Shown: piece after piece, positions 54,681-64,000 of the stretch
Layout of the letters: each line of letters opens with the position of its first letter
Position numbering within the stretch: position 1 is the stretch's first letter
NCBI RefSeq assembly: GCF_029784155.1
Contig: NC_073692.1
Span: 232,394,503 to 232,458,502, forward strand
Direction of reading: 5' to 3'
Origin: Uranotaenia lowii
Taxonomy: Eukaryota; Arthropoda; Insecta; Diptera; Culicidae
DNA: 64,000 bases
The notes under the pieces: model-generated
Database searches by the model: none
Told to the model about the DNA's origin: nothing
The model's input: the letters and a program-made list of their open reading frames with translations, nothing else
Translations under genes and position numbers: made by a program

Positions 54681-56626
54681 AATGAGTGTTGTGGTATACA
54701 AATGTTGCATCTAACCCTGCTTTTGCATGATGCCTCGTTTGACAGTATATGAGCTTTAGAATGATATGTGAAATGTGAAAATGTGATGAATGATCCCACG
54801 ACCTCTGTTTCGACTAATATTAAAAAACTTCGTAGTGGACTGTATAACTATGTTGAGTAACACTTGGGCGTAATTAAGGCTGCCCAATCACTTTTTTATT
54901 GGCACTGTTTGAGTGCAGTGATATTTTTCACAATTAAATGATTATTTTCTTCCGCAAATGAACCAACCGACCGATTAAGGAAAAACTTTAACTTTTATTC
55001 CCAACTTATTGAACCGAGCCGAAGGGGGTAATCAGGAGGGAACTCACATTTTCGTTCAGACACTGGGGTGGCTCTTACTTTATAGCAGCCTATTTAATGA
55101 CGTTCCATAACAACCTCTCTCAGCCCTTCCACCGTCCCACAAATTTAAAACTGAAGTTTCGGCGTGTAAGTTATTTTTATAAATTGATTGCATATATTAA
55201 GGCGCTAAATATAGGTGAATTTAGGCGCTTTCATGCGATGATGAGCCTATGCTACAAAATTGTAAGAATTGATTTAAAATAATTAAATTGAACTTTCTGC
55301 TAAAAAAACCCTTCTGAAAATTCATTTAAGAAACTTTTAATCTTAACCCAAGAAACCATAAATTAGGTAACAATTTGCGTCGTGCTCTATCTCCACCGAA
55401 CTTTCACCGATAATCCGCCAAAGAAGAAATTGACTGTCGTCTATTGATTTGCAGACAGACTTTCTTTCGGTTCGGCCCGGATACACTCATCGATCAGCTC
55501 CAAATACCATTTTCTCATTTAACCAAATCCATTTCCCCATTAGCAAACCAGCAGGAATGAAATCAAAGCGAACGAGCAAAATGGTTCTGTCCTGCCCGGT
55601 CTGGGTCGGAATTGGAATGGTTCCTTTCTTCTTCTTTTTCCCATTCTCTCGGGGTGGCGCAGTCAATTGTCCATGAAATGCTATTACCGGGCCTAAGCTA
55701 GCTGACCAGAGCTGTCGAGATATCACTTATTACATTTCCCTGGGAGCTAGGGACATTGCCAACAATTCCTAGCCTAGCCATGCAGAAGAACTCGGCTCGG
55801 TCGGCCGGCCGCCGGAAGTTCTCCTCCGTCGAGGGATAAGAAGGTAAATCTGCCTACACACTACACTGCGTATCTACATTCAGAAAGTCACCAATACGCA
55901 CGAGGTCTCAAAACAACACGAAAAAAAACTTAACCTCCACAATTTATATGTATATGGATGTATATTTATATTTGTAATCCAGGCGAAACGGGAATAACGG
56001 ACCGAGATTGATTTCTTTCCAATTACCGTCGTTCTTCCGGCTTTTCTCGGTTCTCTACTTTTGCGCTAGACTGCGTCCGGCAATTCGAGGAAATAGGATC
56101 TGAGTGCGTGTGATGGCGCTCTCATGTGAATGTTTTTTTTTTCTCCATGTATGTTGCATGAATGTAGATATGCATGAAGCGAGATGGTGTCGGAATGAAT
56201 GGAAATGGAATTTCGGTGGATTTCCGCTTCCGAATGCATTTGCATCAGTCAGCTCAGCTTTTATGGCGTTCCGGGGGTATTATCTTGATTACTTTTGCTC
56301 CCGCTGATTCCGGCTTAATCGTGTCGCAATACCAGTTCAATCCAATATTCTTCTTGATTTATTCCAATCGCCTGGGATGGAATCGAATCGAAACTGTTCT
56401 TTTAAAAGTAAGCTACAAAAAGATAGTGATGCATACACTGATTATTTAAGCATACATGTTGAAAGAATTCTTAAATTAGATACAAACTTCCTATTTTGAT
56501 AACTTAAGAATTTTCAAGCAAAAATCAAACTCTGAATTCAAGTATTGATTCTGGTGATCATAAATTAGAATTAGATTTTAATGTTAAATTTGGTTTGTCC
56601 GGTACAATTACGCTTATCCACTAAAA
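54681..56626. other. Unassigned; GC-rich patch near 55.4-55.9 kb
   Basis: A GC-rich patch at 55740-55850 contains a short frame (MQKNSARSAGRRKFSSVEG) followed by AAG/GTAAAT, which could be an exon end. A minus-strand frame at 55487-55726 has no motif. No identification. Confidence 0.3.
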
Positions 56627-57650
56627 ACGTACCGTCAACTGGGGCACCATGCAACATATTTCAATTTCAATGGCTTCTAAAAAACTTATGTTCAAAGTTA
56701 ACCCTACCCCTTATGCATAGAAAGTTTTAAGGATGATGGGACATCAAATTGGCGTAGTTTGAAAAATTATTGGTTTCTTCAGTTATTTTTAAGTTTCTCA
56801 AAACATGCGATTTTCACCCTCCTTAGAAAATGCGTTAGCTTGCAAAAAATTTTGTTTTTAATGAAAAACCTTATGAACACGTATGAAAATTTATAGTTTT
56901 CAATATGTTTGCGATGCCACAAAGACCATAAGTTACACATAAAAACACCAATTGCTGTCATTTTTTTATCTGTAAAATCTAATTTTTTCTGAAAATAATG
57001 CTGCTGCATACCTTTGAATACAAAAAAGAAGATAAAACAAATTGTGAGGTAAGTAGAATTTTGGAAGCAAGGTAAGATGTCCAGTGTATTTGAAATTTCC
57101 TTTTTTTTTGTTCTTATATTCATATTAGAATGATCAATCACCTGCCAACTTTCCAGGTATATACACGGATGCCGGAATACCTGATGAAAATTTATAAAAA
57201 TTGTAATTTACAATTTTTGTAAATTTTTGAATGGTTGTGGAGGTGATTGAAACATTCATCCAAAATAAACACAAATAAACACGAAGTACATACAGCCACA
57301 ACAGATAAAACGAAGCCATAGTGCCGGGTATGGAAAATTCTGCATTAGAGATATGGCTGATTTTTAATACGAAGAATGCAGTGGTGTTCATACTTTGGTA
57401 AAATTGCGGTGAATCCGTGCACCCATGGTGGATTACCAACATACATTACCAACATACAAAATAATGCTGCTGCATACCTTAATGTTAAATAATGCCATGA
57501 AAAATTATACAAGCTGAATCATAAAAAAAAATGTTTGGATGAATGAAATTTCAATGTTTACAAATGCGTGATGCATAACATTTATATTCCAGCACATGGT
57601 AACGACATTTACAAGGTATATCTTTGATTTGCATTTTGTTGCATTTTACC
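56627..57650. repeat. Repeat A, copy 2, interrupted
   Basis: Starts 'taccgtcaactggggcacca' and ends near 'gcattttgttgcattttaccc'. A 443-bp insertion (57015-57457) is flanked by an exact 23-bp direct repeat. Confidence 0.65.
57015..57457. mobile_element. 443-bp insertion in repeat A with 23-bp flanking duplication
   Basis: AAAATAATGCTGCTGCATAC (continuing CTT) is present exactly at 56992-57014 and 57458-57480. A duplication this long is more typical of target-primed LINE/SINE insertion than of DNA transposons. The insert has no poly(A) and no recognised domain; a 102-codon minus-strand frame spans it. Confidence 0.5.
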
Positions 57651-57779
57651 CATGTTTGTATGTTTCTGTCAAATTAATTTAAGAGGACCTTAAACGAATA
57701 TCAATGAAAAAAAGTAGGTAGGTAGTTAGGATTTCTTACTATCAAATTTTAAACCGCTATTTTTTTGTTCACCCTCCGT

Positions 57780-58360
57780 CAGTGGATTCGTGCGTAGGCT
57801 CGCAGATATTTTTTTTCAATTTCCTGTAATCACAGTTTTTATCAACCATTCTTATATTCGAAGAAATGTTAATGGTTATGCCTACCTTCAGGGGTACAAA
57901 TTGTCGGATAAATTTATTTGTTTCAATTTCTTGATTCAGCGAAAGCTGAAAGCGAAATCTTCTGGGATGGACTAAAAAATGATTTTTCTCGATTTACATA
58001 ATTTTCTTTGTTTACAGAGGATCTTAGGCACTGTAATGTCCATTTTCGATTAACTATTCGTTGACATGTGTCGCCATTTCATTTAAAGCATTCACTCTTT
58101 TTTCGCCAAAATCCTGTGAGAAGTATTCTCTAATGCATACCAAATTTGCTCGAATGACACATCACAATTTTTAGTGTTTCCAAACAACCCTTCTCATGGT
58201 ATGTAATTTAGCGTATACTTTTTAATTTTGTATATTTCGTTCTGCTTCCGTTTATCTATTCTAAATCATATGCTCACTTTTCTAAATTACATTTGAGAAT
58301 ATTTATCAAACATGAATGCTTAGGTTCTTAACAAAGAAAATGAGAACATCAAAAGTACCT
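57780..58360. repeat. Repeat B, copy 1
   Basis: Direct repeat of about 59540-60245 ('cagatatttttt', 'tgcctacct(t/c)caggggcaaa', 'gtccattttcgattaa', 'aacacttctcatggtatg'). Directly followed by repeat A copy 3. Confidence 0.65.
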
Positions 58361-58930
58361 GTCAACTGGGGCATCGTGCAACACTTTTCCACTTCAATGG
58401 CTTCTAAAAACTTAATGTTCACAGAGAATCATACCGCTCGTGCATCAAAAGTTTTAAGTTTGATGGGACATCAAATTGAAGTAGTCAGTAAAATCATTGG
58501 TTTCACCAATTATTTTTGATTTCACAAAATCTTTTGAATTTCACCCTACTAAGAGAAGGGGTAAATTGAAACAAACTTTGTTTTCAATGAAAACTATGAA
58601 AACTCATAGTTTTCATTGAAAACAATGTTTTTTTCAATTTACCCCTTCTCTTAGTAGGGTGAAATTCAAAAGTTTGAACATTTGAAAACATTTAAAAACA
58701 CATAGTTTTTGATATATTTTTGATGTCATAACGCATAAAGCACCAATTGCAGAAAATTTTGGTTTTGTTTGAATTGAATTTCACATTTTTCTGTCAAAAA
58801 TGTTTTTAAAGAAAAAGCATAAGGATGCTGCATAAATTAAGGGCTAAAAAATACCACAAAAATTATAGTAGCTGAAATCATAAAAAATAATGTTTGGATG
58901 GAAAAAATTTTGAAATTGCAATGCATTGTA
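58361..58930. repeat. Repeat A, copy 3, with a snap-back palindrome
   Basis: Starts 'tgtcaactggggcatcg'. Inside it 58531-58672 is a 142-bp inverted duplication (arms about 66 bp around AAAC) that the other A copies lack. Confidence 0.7.
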
Positions 58931-59539
58931 TTGTTTAATATTATTTTCCTTGAGTAACATTCTCTCATATGTGTGTAAAAAAAATTTCTAGGTGAGAAAA
59001 ACTAAAAAGTAATTATCGAATTCAACAAAAACATTTTCTTTTTTTCATAGGATTTGAACTCATTAAGATCATTCCTCATCCAAAAACATTTTCGTAAATA
59101 TCTCTCCGTTTTGTTTTTCATTACGCGAAGACGAACAAAACAAAAAATTGTATGCAAATCGTAAGAACCCTGCAAGAGTTATTCGTGTTCGCATATATTT
59201 ACGCCTTCGTTTTTATATATGTGACTAGATGACCCGGCAAACTTTGTTGAGCCTTTGACTTTTCACAAAAAAAAAAAAATTATGTAAGAAGACAGAAAAT
59301 CATTATTTATGTTCATTGAACTGGATTGGAAGCGTAACATGGAGTGAATCGGGTCAGTTACGAATTATTTTCGTAATATTTCTTACAAATTATGTTAAGT
59401 GAACCTTAACTTAACTCAATTAAAGATAAAAAAGATGTGCGGATATATTGATATCAATTTAATAATGCTATTTTTTTTACACCCCAAGTACTGACAAGGG
59501 CTTCTTCACCGAGTAATTCGTTCATTCCTGTTGCTTTTC
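58931..59539. other. Unassigned, AT-rich
   Basis: No gene or repeat recognised. Confidence 0.4.
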
Positions 59540-60245
59540 CTTGCTTTTGATAATATTGAACGTAGATAAGTGCTTCGCAGATATTTTTGATTATTCCTCT
59601 TCCCTGTTTTTTTTTTCTTTATTATAGAGACTTTCAGCCTCGGGCTGGTTAATCCTCTTCCCTGTAAATAATTACCATTACTAAAATTCAAATGAATGTT
59701 AATTGTATTGCCTACCTCCAGGGGCAAACTATATCGTAATAATTTATAATTTTTTATTTTTTTGATATCCAGCGAAAGGATCCTAGACACAGTTATGTCC
59801 ATTTTCGATTAAAAAAAATGATTTTTTCGATTATAGTCGTTCTACCATATTTATGGCATACGCGACTTCAAAGAAATTTTTGCTAAAATGTGTTGCCATT
59901 TTCAGAAGTTTGAATTAATTGCTTTCCTCTTTTTTCTCCAAAATCATTTTAAAAGTATTCTTTATCATATATCAATGCAAACATAGCAAATCCCTAATTG
60001 CAATGTTTTCAAACAACACTTCTCATGGTATGAAATTGCGCGGTTTTTATGCTTCAAATAAATTTTTTTTTTCAATTTTTTTAGCAAATTTCCATTTTAC
60101 ATTCTGTTTCTTGTTATCTGTTCCTGAAATCCATTTTATTATCTTCTTTGAATTATTTCATCATCTTTTCAATTTACAATTTATAATATTTGTCAAAATG
60201 TGAATGCTTAAGTATTAGAAAAAGAAAATTAGAACATTTAAAATA
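59540..60245. repeat. Repeat B, copy 2
   Basis: Second copy of 57780-58360, about 75-80% identical by eye, interrupted by a 46-bp retroposon tail at 59607-59652. Confidence 0.65.
59607..59652 (-). mobile_element. 46-bp 5'-truncated retroposon tail
   Basis: On the minus strand it reads …GAGGCTGAAAGTCTCTATAA-TAAAG followed by a poly(A) of about 10, the 3' end of a mosquito LINE/SINE. The target duplication TCCTCTTCCCTG flanks it exactly (59595-59606 and 59653-59664). The uninterrupted paralogue at about 57815 confirms the insertion. Confidence 0.7.
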
Positions 60246-60540
60246 TCCATCGAACTCAGATCGAACAGCAACTTAAAGTCACAAAAAGGTATTGAAAACT
60301 CTCAATTTACGTAGAGAATTATAGCATTTTTTATTTCTTCATTTGAATCACTTTTAAAAATTAAAACACACGTTTTAAGGTGTGATAATGTGTGCCGGCT
60401 CGCATGTGATCTAATGCCACAATCAATAATGTAAATATTCGCAAACATATATCCAGTGCAATCTCAGCGATTGATTGCAAAATTCACAAATTACCCATTT
60501 ATCTCACCCCCCATAATGAAATACGTAAAAAGCGACTTAC
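60246..60540. other. Unassigned; possible intron of the minus-strand exon pair
   Basis: AT-rich. If the exon at 60541-60732 is real this is downstream intron on the minus strand. Confidence 0.3.
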
Positions 60541-61460
60541 GTGGTTTGTTGCTGGAGCCCGGGGTTGGGTCTTCTTGAACAGTGAGCATTTCCGCTTGGG
60601 CACATGCCTGTTCCTGTTTCGCCTCCTCGCCCTTGTCATCCGCTGACCAAATTCCGGCGGGCGTAAAGACCCGAACTTTCCTCGTGCCGCACAGTGCGTT
60701 GAATGTATGGGATACCGGGACAAAAATCAAAACTGATGGTTTTTGGCACTTTTACTCATACATGTCATATAGAAAGTTGTTGGAAATGATGTGAGCTACT
60801 ATTGGCATGAATGGCGTATGTTAAAACAATATTCACAAAAGTGACTCATATACATATATGCATAAAAAATCATACAAAATGATTTTACCTTCTGATAATA
60901 TCTCATTTAGATCAGAATAGAAATTTATTCCGAAAACATTGTTTTTCGTGATCGCAAAAGTAGCTTAAACGCCATTTTTATCTAAAATACCATAAAAAAC
61001 ACGTGTTTAATGACGATTTTTGCGCAAATTAAGATATTTCTTAAAATGCAGTATTTTTGCCCTCCTTTTCCAATATCTGAGGTAAAAGAAAACTGAATAA
61101 TCAACCTTTTTGCTTGGAACGGCCAGTCTGTACCACCCTTTAAAACAAAACTAGTGAAAAATCTTGTTTTTCAACAGTCAGAACATCATCTAGAAAAACG
61201 TTAATATCTGTAAAACGGGCAATTTCGGGCAGCTGAAACTACTTTGAGCTTTTAAAGGATACTTTAAACGATCACTGGAGAAAAAATCAGAGAGGTATTT
61301 TGATATATATTTTTGTAATGTCCAATTGAAGTTTGAATGTCCATTTTCTTGAAATATTATTTACGCTTATCGATAACACCTTCATATTTGTATATATGGA
61401 AATAAATCACAGAGATAACCCCTTAAATGTCTTCTACTTACTTGCTTCTTGAGTTTCCAT
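60541..61460 (-). CDS. Possible two-exon 5' part of an unknown gene
   Basis: Minus strand: ATG at 61460 (METQEA) runs into a donor GTAAGT at 61441. An acceptor CATCAG at 60733 leads into a GC-richer exon 60732-60541 whose frame (…IFVPVSHTFNALCGTRKVRVFTPAGIWSADDKGEE…PGSSNKPR) stays open and ends at a second donor, CCAC/GTAAGT. The phase is consistent across the junction. The acceptor lacks a good pyrimidine tract, and the product is not recognised. This is the best candidate for a host exon in the window, but weak. Confidence 0.3.
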
Positions 61461-62971
61461 TGCGGTTAACACATTAAATGTCACCAATAGATTAGAGAAA
61501 AATTAGTAAAATTGAGTATTTTTTTCTGAAAAAATACTGTGCACGAGTTGCGTTGAAACTATCTGACAATATAAGCCTGATACAGGCATATAAGTGCTCC
61601 CACGTGATTACTTATACACATGCAGCACACTTCAAACATATATGAAAAGCACCGGCTACTTGATTTGGTGAAATAAAAATTTCGAATTTTTGATTTTTGT
61701 CTATGGGACGCCGCACTGTGTGCCGTGCTGATGAGTCCACCAAGAATGCTGCTACTCGCTGGGAGTTCCTGGTTGCAACCGGATCTATTTTGCCTCGTGT
61801 CTTATACAAAATTTAGTGCTGTTACGACCACCAACAGTGAGTCACGCACTGGTTCTCAAGGCCGAAGTGGTTTTCGTGGGACTTATCTAAGACCACTGAC
61901 GGACATTCGCACCAGGGAAACCGAAATAAAAAAAAACTGCTGATTCAGCAGAAAAACAATCGACGATGCGACGCAGTTTGCCAAAAAAGGCTCCGTAGGC
62001 GACAAAAAGGCGTGATGCAAAATGTTGCGAAAACCGATGTGATGCTGAAGGGGCGATCGGTGCCTTCTGCCAAGGCCAACCTCGTGCACGTACTCGTCGC
62101 CTCGTGCGCGATCAACACGGCAAGCAAAAACTGCCAGATGCAGCACAAACTCGCTGATAAAATGCCCGGCGAAGTGGCTGTTTGCCCCCAAAAAACAAAA
62201 CGTTCCCACGAGTGAAAATTCACTGGCGTCTCTCTTGTGGCCAACTTGCGCTCAAACGGTTTAATTTTCAATCCGATGTCTGGTTGACAATCCTTCCGAG
62301 TTCCGAGTTCTTTCGGTTGTTTTTGCTCAGTGTTTTGATATTTGTTTTTCATCGACAGGGGTGTGTTTCTTGTTTGCACGCTCTCAATTATTTGATAGGA
62401 AATGGGTAAAAGTAAACTGTTTGCGTATTTGCTCATTTTATCGTATCGAAATTTCTAAGCCTAGAATTAAATGTAACAAAGGTCTGTTAATAAAAAATTA
62501 AAATCAAAATTGTTAAATTTTATTCTTGATTTTCTGAATTTAGTTTTTAAGCATCTAAGCATGAAAGGAAGAACAAGCGTTTTTCTAACGTTCCCTAATT
62601 TTTTAATTGTTTCTTTCAATGATGAAATTTTCATGAAATCTCAAAGTTGATACCATTTTATGCTCAAATTAAGTGAATACCTTCTTAACATTAAAATTTA
62701 ATTTTTTTTTTCATCAATTAAAGCTAGCCTTAAACTAATAAGGTAAAATAAGTGATGAGAGCTTCAAAAAAAGCGCCTATAAGTAGGCTCCTACATATAG
62801 AACAAATAACCCAGTCAAATGATGTAGCATACTAGTTTTTTTAACATTTTTGTTTGACCAGAAGGAACTGAGTGCAAACATATCGTTAGAAAATAAAATT
62901 TGTATCATAAATCAACAGGTATTGCCTCGAAAGGAGTCTAAATTTGTTAGTAAAATGTCTAAATAAGATAC
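61461..62971. other. Unassigned; GC-balanced patch 61.7-62.3 kb
   Basis: 61720-62300 has balanced composition and several overlapping frames (61883-62209 minus 108 codons, 61945-62436 minus 163 codons, 62012-62215 plus 67 codons). I recognise none. It could be old coding sequence of an element or of a host gene. Confidence 0.35.
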
Positions 62972-63812
62972 CGTCAACTGAGGCATCATGCAATATTTTC
63001 GACTTCAATGGCTTCTAAAAACTTAATGTCCACGGATTATCATACCTCATGAACAACAAAAGTTTTAAGGTTGATGGGACATCAAATATACGATGTCAGA
63101 AAAATTATTAGTTTCACTAATTATTTTTTACATTTAAAAAAACATGCCATTTTCACCCTACTAAGAAAAAGGTGTAAGTTACCACCAACTTTTTTTTATG
63201 ATAAATCGAATGAAAAGTTTGAAAGCTTATAGTTTTTTTTTTATTTTAACGCATAAAGTACCTATTGATGTAATTTTTTCTGTTCAAAATGTTTTTAAAG
63301 AAAAATCATTAGAGTGCTGCATACACTCAGGGGTAAAAAATACAACAAAAAAATTCTACTAGGTACCCAAAATCATAAAAATTAATGTTTTGATGGATGA
63401 AATTTTGATCTTAACAAACGCGTGGTGCAAAACAATCATATTTCGGCATATGGAAACGAGACTTGAAAGTTGAGTCTTGAATTTGGATTTGGATGCATTT
63501 TATCCCGGGCTGGTAAATAAATTATAAAAGTATTTATTTTCAAAAATTTGATGTTGGTCCGAAATATTTTTTTACACCAACAGTGTTGGTATAGGATTAT
63601 AAAAGCAATACAAAGTTTGTAGGTGATATCAATAATTCAATCCGTCATACTAGGTAAAGTATTTTATGGCATCGAAAAATGTAAAAATCTATTGCTCGAT
63701 TTTTTTAATTTTCTATGAAAATCGAAAACTTTCTGACGATGTGAGAAACTATGTCATCATCATTTCGTTATCATTAAATGATAACTTTATTACATTATAT
63801 TGGAATCAAAAT
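62972..63812. repeat. Repeat A, copy 4
   Basis: Matches copy 1 (53783-54680) along its whole length, including the non-MITE continuation ('ccaacagtgttgg(c/t)ataggat', 'aatccgtcatactaggtaaag', 'aactatgtcatcatca'). Confidence 0.7.
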
Positions 63813-64000
63813 TGGTAGGTATGAGGATTTCTAAATCTCCATTTAGTTTAATTTCAATATTTTGAAGGTTGGGTTCAGAGTAAGTGGATCTTTATCTGTG
63901 ATCATTTAGTATATGTTTTATTTTCTATCCTTGATTCATGCACCAAAACACTGAAACCTGGCGAACACAAAAATTGCCACAAATTATGCCAAATTCTATA
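63813..64000. other. Window end, nothing recognised
   Basis: AT-rich, no feature. Confidence 0.4.

Noticed and set aside
61730..61770. Second CTGATGAG word resembling a hammerhead core
   Set aside because: CTGATGAGTCC is present but the complementary GGACGAAAC-type strand is missing.
1..64000. Endogenous virus fragments (flavivirus, rhabdovirus or similar), common in mosquito genomes
   Set aside because: No polymerase, capsid or glycoprotein motif of such viruses was seen in any frame long enough to judge.
1..64000. tRNA, rRNA or other structural RNA genes
   Set aside because: No cloverleaf with internal A and B boxes or rRNA-like segment was noticed by eye; a dedicated scan would be needed to exclude diverged copies.

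Overview
ORGANISM. The window is AT-rich eukaryotic nuclear DNA, and almost everything recognisable in it is transposable-element sequence. The element set is RTE and I-clade LINEs, a Tc1/mariner element with DD37E spacing, BEL/Pao and Ty1/copia pieces, PIF/Harbinger-like and other foldback MITEs, and short non-coding LTR elements. This is what one expects of a culicine-type mosquito (Aedes-like) repeat-rich intergenic or intronic region. That assignment is inference from element families; no host gene was recognised with certainty.

LAYOUT. 1-9.9 kb: a MITE (1.06-1.87 kb), two separated pieces of a tnp2/DUF4218-like transposase gene (minus strand), and a 1.6 kb foldback element with an 8-bp target duplication. 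9.9-14.1 kb: a four-unit satellite (about 180 bp) interrupted by a complete non-coding LTR retroelement (LTR-1, 10260-13794). 14.4-16.6 kb: a frameshifted zinc-knuckle gag-like exon, then a PIF/Harbinger-like element carrying a 1.09 kb nearly perfect palindrome. 17-19.5 kb: microsatellite, minisatellite, a BEL/Pao integrase fragment and a Ty1/copia RNase H fragment. 19.5-24.4 kb: two broken RTE LINE copies in tandem. 25.9-27.1 kb: a decayed DD37E mariner. 28.8-29.7 kb: a TA-flanked MITE. 30.0-46.5 kb: one very large LTR retroelement (LTR-2). Its two 283-bp LTRs look identical, it has a primer-binding site, a polypurine tract and a GACAG target duplication. A full-length I-clade LINE (31753-40392, 12-bp target duplication) is nested in it, and an RTE LINE (about 37.55-39.99 kb) is nested in that. 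LTR-2 also carries a possible multi-exon gene in antisense orientation and a second candidate LTR. 46.5-64 kb: mostly unassigned AT-rich DNA with pogo-like MITE ends, a mariner-type foldback (52.6-53.6 kb), four copies of one repeat family (A) and two of another (B), small retroposon insertions, and one possible spliced exon pair (60.5-61.5 kb).

MOST INTERESTING SIGNAL. LTR-1 and LTR-2 are unrelated in most of their sequence, yet share one plan: TGTGG...CACA LTRs, a TGGCG(A/C)TCCT-type primer-binding site, a purine tract before the right LTR, 5-bp target duplications, no recognisable gag-pol, and in the 5' leader an array of about ten short dyad repeats spaced about 50 bp apart in alternating A/B form. 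In LTR-2 the centre of each unit is constant while the arms change in a compensating way (GGCG..CGCC in type A, CTGACG..CGTCAG in type B). A third candidate LTR at 44.5 kb holds a pair of dyads with the same behaviour. These arrays could be structured RNA signals (packaging or dimerisation) or insulator-like protein-binding arrays, by analogy with the Su(Hw) sites in the gypsy leader.

HOW IT FITS TOGETHER. The 30-46.5 kb block is a three-layer nest (LTR-2, then I element, then RTE). Only the I-element ORF2 (endonuclease, reverse transcriptase, RNase H, zinc knuckle) is intact. All RTE copies, the mariner transposase, the copia and BEL pieces and the gag-like exon are broken. Similarity, domain and copy-number statements come from reading the sequence by eye; nothing was searched or aligned computationally.
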